This document shows positions 48,795 to 50,227 of a DNA stretch of 50,227 bases, in pieces (the first letter of the stretch is position 1; each line of letters starts with the position of its first letter). The notes beneath the pieces are model-generated. The model made no database searches. It was not told where the DNA came from and worked only from the letters and a program-made list of their open reading frames with translations. The position numbers and the translations under genes are program-made. Origin of the DNA: DATDRQ01 sp035291645 (GTDB lineage Bacteria; Chloroflexota; Anaerolineae; Anaerolineales; UBA4823); assembly GCA_035291645.1 (NCBI GenBank), contig DATDRQ010000239.1, positions 1 through 50,227 on the forward strand, written 5' to 3'.

Positions 48795-49589
48795 TCAGAC
48801 CTCATCGAAGAACTCGTATTTTAACTCGACCACTTCAGCCTCGGATTCAACTTCTTCCGTAGGTAAGGTTTCTTGAGCGGAGGTGGGATCAAAAGTTGGC
48901 GAGTCAATCCCCCCGGCTGCTAAACTGAAGTGGATTGTCTCCTCGGAATACGGCTCTACTTCGGATGGGCTGGTCTCTGCTAGTCCCTCCGGGTCCTCTA
49001 AATCCTCATCTGGATCGAATTCCGCTTCTTCCTGGTCTTCGCTGAGGTGCGCCTGGGACTCAGATCTGTCAGGTTCGACGATTCCCCACAGGTCGACACA
49101 GATCCCATGGGGAGTGCGGAAGTAGCCGATATAGAGGGATGAACCTTCCACACAGGCTTGCGGCCATTGTTCGAAGGGGATGCCTCGCCGCTCCAGCTCC
49201 AGGGCAGTCTCCTGGATGTCCTCGACCATGAACTGGATGCGGAACGCGTCGGGGGGTGTGCCCGGCTCACCCTCGCCTGCGGGTACGACCGAGAAGTAGA
49301 AATCTCCTGCGGGGCTCGTGAACATGGCGTAATCGGGGTCGAATGCGTTAACTGGCAGGCCGAGGATATCGATGAAAAAACCCACCTCGGCGGCAAAATC
49401 GTCAGCCCGGTACTCGATGCACTGTTTCCATTGGGTCCCCCAGACAAATGGGAACGGGTAGGCGGACGTTTTCCAGAGTTTTTCCCAGTCCTCCGGTCCG
49501 CTGGCGCGTTGGGCGATATCGACTCGCGCCTTCCCGTAAGCCCTGAACTTGGGGTTAATATGATATCGGTTTGCTTTTTTTTTCTTCAT
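48795..49589 (-). CDS. VOC-fold protein with long acidic C-terminal tail
   Basis: The roughly 264-residue protein has a basic N-terminus (KKKKANRYHINPKFRAYGKA). A VOC/glyoxalase-like domain covers about residues 55-175: YRADDFAAEVGFFIDILGLPVN, then FRIQFMVEDIQETALELERRGIPFEQWP and YFRTPHGICVDLWG. The last 90 residues are low-complexity and acidic, with many Asp, Glu, Ser and Pro, and probably unstructured. A basic head and acidic tail on a VOC domain is unusual. Metal ligands are not evident. The ATG at 49589 follows AGGTG; a GTG three codons earlier is possible. Confidence 0.7.
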   Translation of the reverse strand: MKKKKANRYHINPKFRAYGKARVDIAQRASGPEDWEKLWKTSAYPFPFVWGTQWKQCIEYRADDFAAEVGFFIDILGLPVNAFDPDYAMFTSPAGDFYFSVVPAGEGEPGTPPDAFRIQFMVEDIQETALELERRGIPFEQWPQACVEGSSLYIGYFRTPHGICVDLWGIVEPDRSESQAHLSEDQEEAEFDPDEDLEDPEGLAETSPSEVEPYSEETIHFSLAAGGIDSPTFDPTSAQETLPTEEVESEAEVVELKYEFFDEV

Positions 49590-49630
49590 TCTAAACACCT
49601 CGTGTGGGAGGGCGGATCCTACCCCTCAGA

Positions 49631-50002
49631 TCACGCCTCTGGCGGACCTTTCCATTGATATACCTTCAAATCGACCCGCTCGCGCTCGTCGAACCTGACG
49701 CCCTCATCCTCCAGCAGTTCCCGCTGCCTGAAGCTGCCCGGGCCTTCCCGCTGGCTGATCTTGCCCTGAGAGTTAATCACTCGCTGCCAGGGGACATACT
49801 CGGGGCAGGCGGCCATGGCCCCGCCGACCCAGCGCGCCCCCCAGGCCGAATATTCCCTGGCATCCATCCCCTCGGGTGGCGGGATGAGACCGGCGATTTG
49901 ACCATAGGTGGCAACTTTGCCAGCCGGGACCTGGCGCACCAGCTCCCAGACTCGCTGGTAATATTCCATCCGGTCGGGGGGTGAGGAGTAACTGAGTGAC
50001 AT
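49631..50002 (-). CDS. Alkyltransferase-like protein (ATL, MGMT-fold without the acceptor Cys)
   Basis: This 123-residue MGMT C-domain protein has YYQRVWELVRQVPAGKVATYGQIAGL and the active-site loop PWQRVINSQGKIS, in which Trp72 stands where MGMT has the acceptor Cys (PCHRV). That replacement defines the ATL proteins, which bind O6-alkylguanine without repairing it and pass the lesion to nucleotide excision repair. AGGAGG five bases upstream fixes the ATG at 50002. Its promoter holds a LexA-type box between -35 and -10, suggesting SOS control. Confidence 0.9.
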   Translation of the reverse strand: MSLSYSSPPDRMEYYQRVWELVRQVPAGKVATYGQIAGLIPPPEGMDAREYSAWGARWVGGAMAACPEYVPWQRVINSQGKISQREGPGSFRQRELLEDEGVRFDERERVDLKVYQWKGPPEA

Positions 50003-50055
50003 ATGAACCTCCTGGTTTCCTTTCATCCAATTGTAAACGGAGATTCGTTTCGCAT

Positions 50056-50084
50056 ACTATAACAGAACGTTTGTTCTATGTCAA
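50056..50084 (-). promoter_or_regulatory. Promoter of the ATL gene with an embedded LexA-type SOS box
   Basis: On the minus strand TTGACA (50084-50079), a 17-bp spacer and TATAGT (50061-50056) make a near-consensus promoter. The spacer contains AGAAC-N4-GTTCT (50064-50077), which has the GAAC-N4-GTTC core of Gram-positive and actinobacterial LexA boxes. A repressor bound there would block RNA polymerase. Confidence 0.78.
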
Positions 50085-50111
50085 GGAGAAACTGGAGAAA
50101 TTTACGCCAAG

Positions 50112-50140
50112 TTGACGACCACACGCCCCCATGATAGAAT
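50112..50140 (+). promoter_or_regulatory. Promoter of tRNA-Lys
   Basis: TTGACG (50112-50117), a 17-bp spacer and TAGAAT (50135-50140) lie 11 bases before the tRNA 5' end. Confidence 0.75.
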
Positions 50141-50151
50141 GCAGCTCGATC

Positions 50152-50223
50152 GGGCGCGTAGCTCAACGGCAGAGCAGTGGCCTTTTAAGCCATTGGTTGG
50201 AGGTTCGAATCCTCTCGCGCTCA
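50152..50223 (+). tRNA. tRNA-Lys (anticodon TTT)
   Basis: The cloverleaf closes fully. The acceptor stem GGGCGCG pairs with CGCGCTC (one G-T), the D-arm is GCTC/GAGC, and the anticodon arm GTGGC-CTTTTAA-GCCAT carries TTT. The T-arm is GGAGG-TTCGAAT-CCTCT, and A is the discriminator base. CCA is not encoded. TTT reads lysine codons AAA and AAG. Confidence 0.93.
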
Positions 50224-50227
50224 CTGA

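Overview
The window looks like a chromosomal segment (or metagenome-assembled contig) of a GC-rich bacterium, most probably a member of the Chloroflexota such as an Anaerolineae-like lineage. The clues are a luciferase-like F420-type oxidoreductase, a phosphomutase-like / DUF3090 / SCO1664 gene trio otherwise known from Actinobacteria, a tungsten-type aldehyde:ferredoxin oxidoreductase, many small DinB/VOC/GNAT proteins, and Anaerolineae-style sugar ABC transporters without a local ATPase. This assignment is inference from gene content; no rRNA or universal marker is present.

Layout. 1-6.2 kb, minus strand: a GH13_18 sucrose/glucosylglycerate-phosphorylase-like enzyme cut by the left edge, NAD synthase, a DinB-like protein, two hypotheticals, an LLM oxidoreductase, a dimethylargininase-like hydrolase and a VOC protein. 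6.4-11.8 kb: a membrane sulfatase-like protein, a broken and an intact GNAT gene, a patatin and an integral-membrane acyltransferase. 11.9-14.6 kb: a NarL-type two-component operon with one complete histidine kinase and a second that stops after its dimerisation domain. 14.9-21.0 kb is an accessory island: RHH/PIN toxin-antitoxin, two overlapping DNA methyltransferases (one clearly AT-richer), a SWIM zinc-finger protein, a DUF2293 protein and an MNT/HEPN toxin-antitoxin. 21.0-25.6 kb: rarA, the phosphomutase/DUF3090/SCO1664 trio and homoserine dehydrogenase. 25.6-30.9 kb: a SnoaL protein, an AraC regulator, a two-subunit CoA-transferase and a divergent thiolase with a GNAT.

31.0-43.8 kb is the most coherent metabolic block. 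A LacI regulator has a near-consensus promoter and a perfect 16-bp palindromic operator. It is followed by a sugar-binding lipoprotein, two unusually long permeases, a zinc dehydrogenase, a DUF4432 mutarotase-like protein, an aldehyde:ferredoxin oxidoreductase, L-fucose isomerase and a PatA-like aminotransferase. My reading is import and isomerisation of L-fucose (or D-arabinose), with the aldehyde product oxidised to a carboxylate using ferredoxin. No fuculokinase or aldolase is in the window.

43.8-50.2 kb, mostly minus strand: Ogt, an ABC-2 exporter operon, small acetyltransferase and broken genes, 3-methyladenine glycosylase I, a VOC protein with a long acidic tail, and an alkyltransferase-like protein whose promoter contains a LexA-type SOS box. 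A tRNA-Lys(TTT) closes the window on the plus strand.
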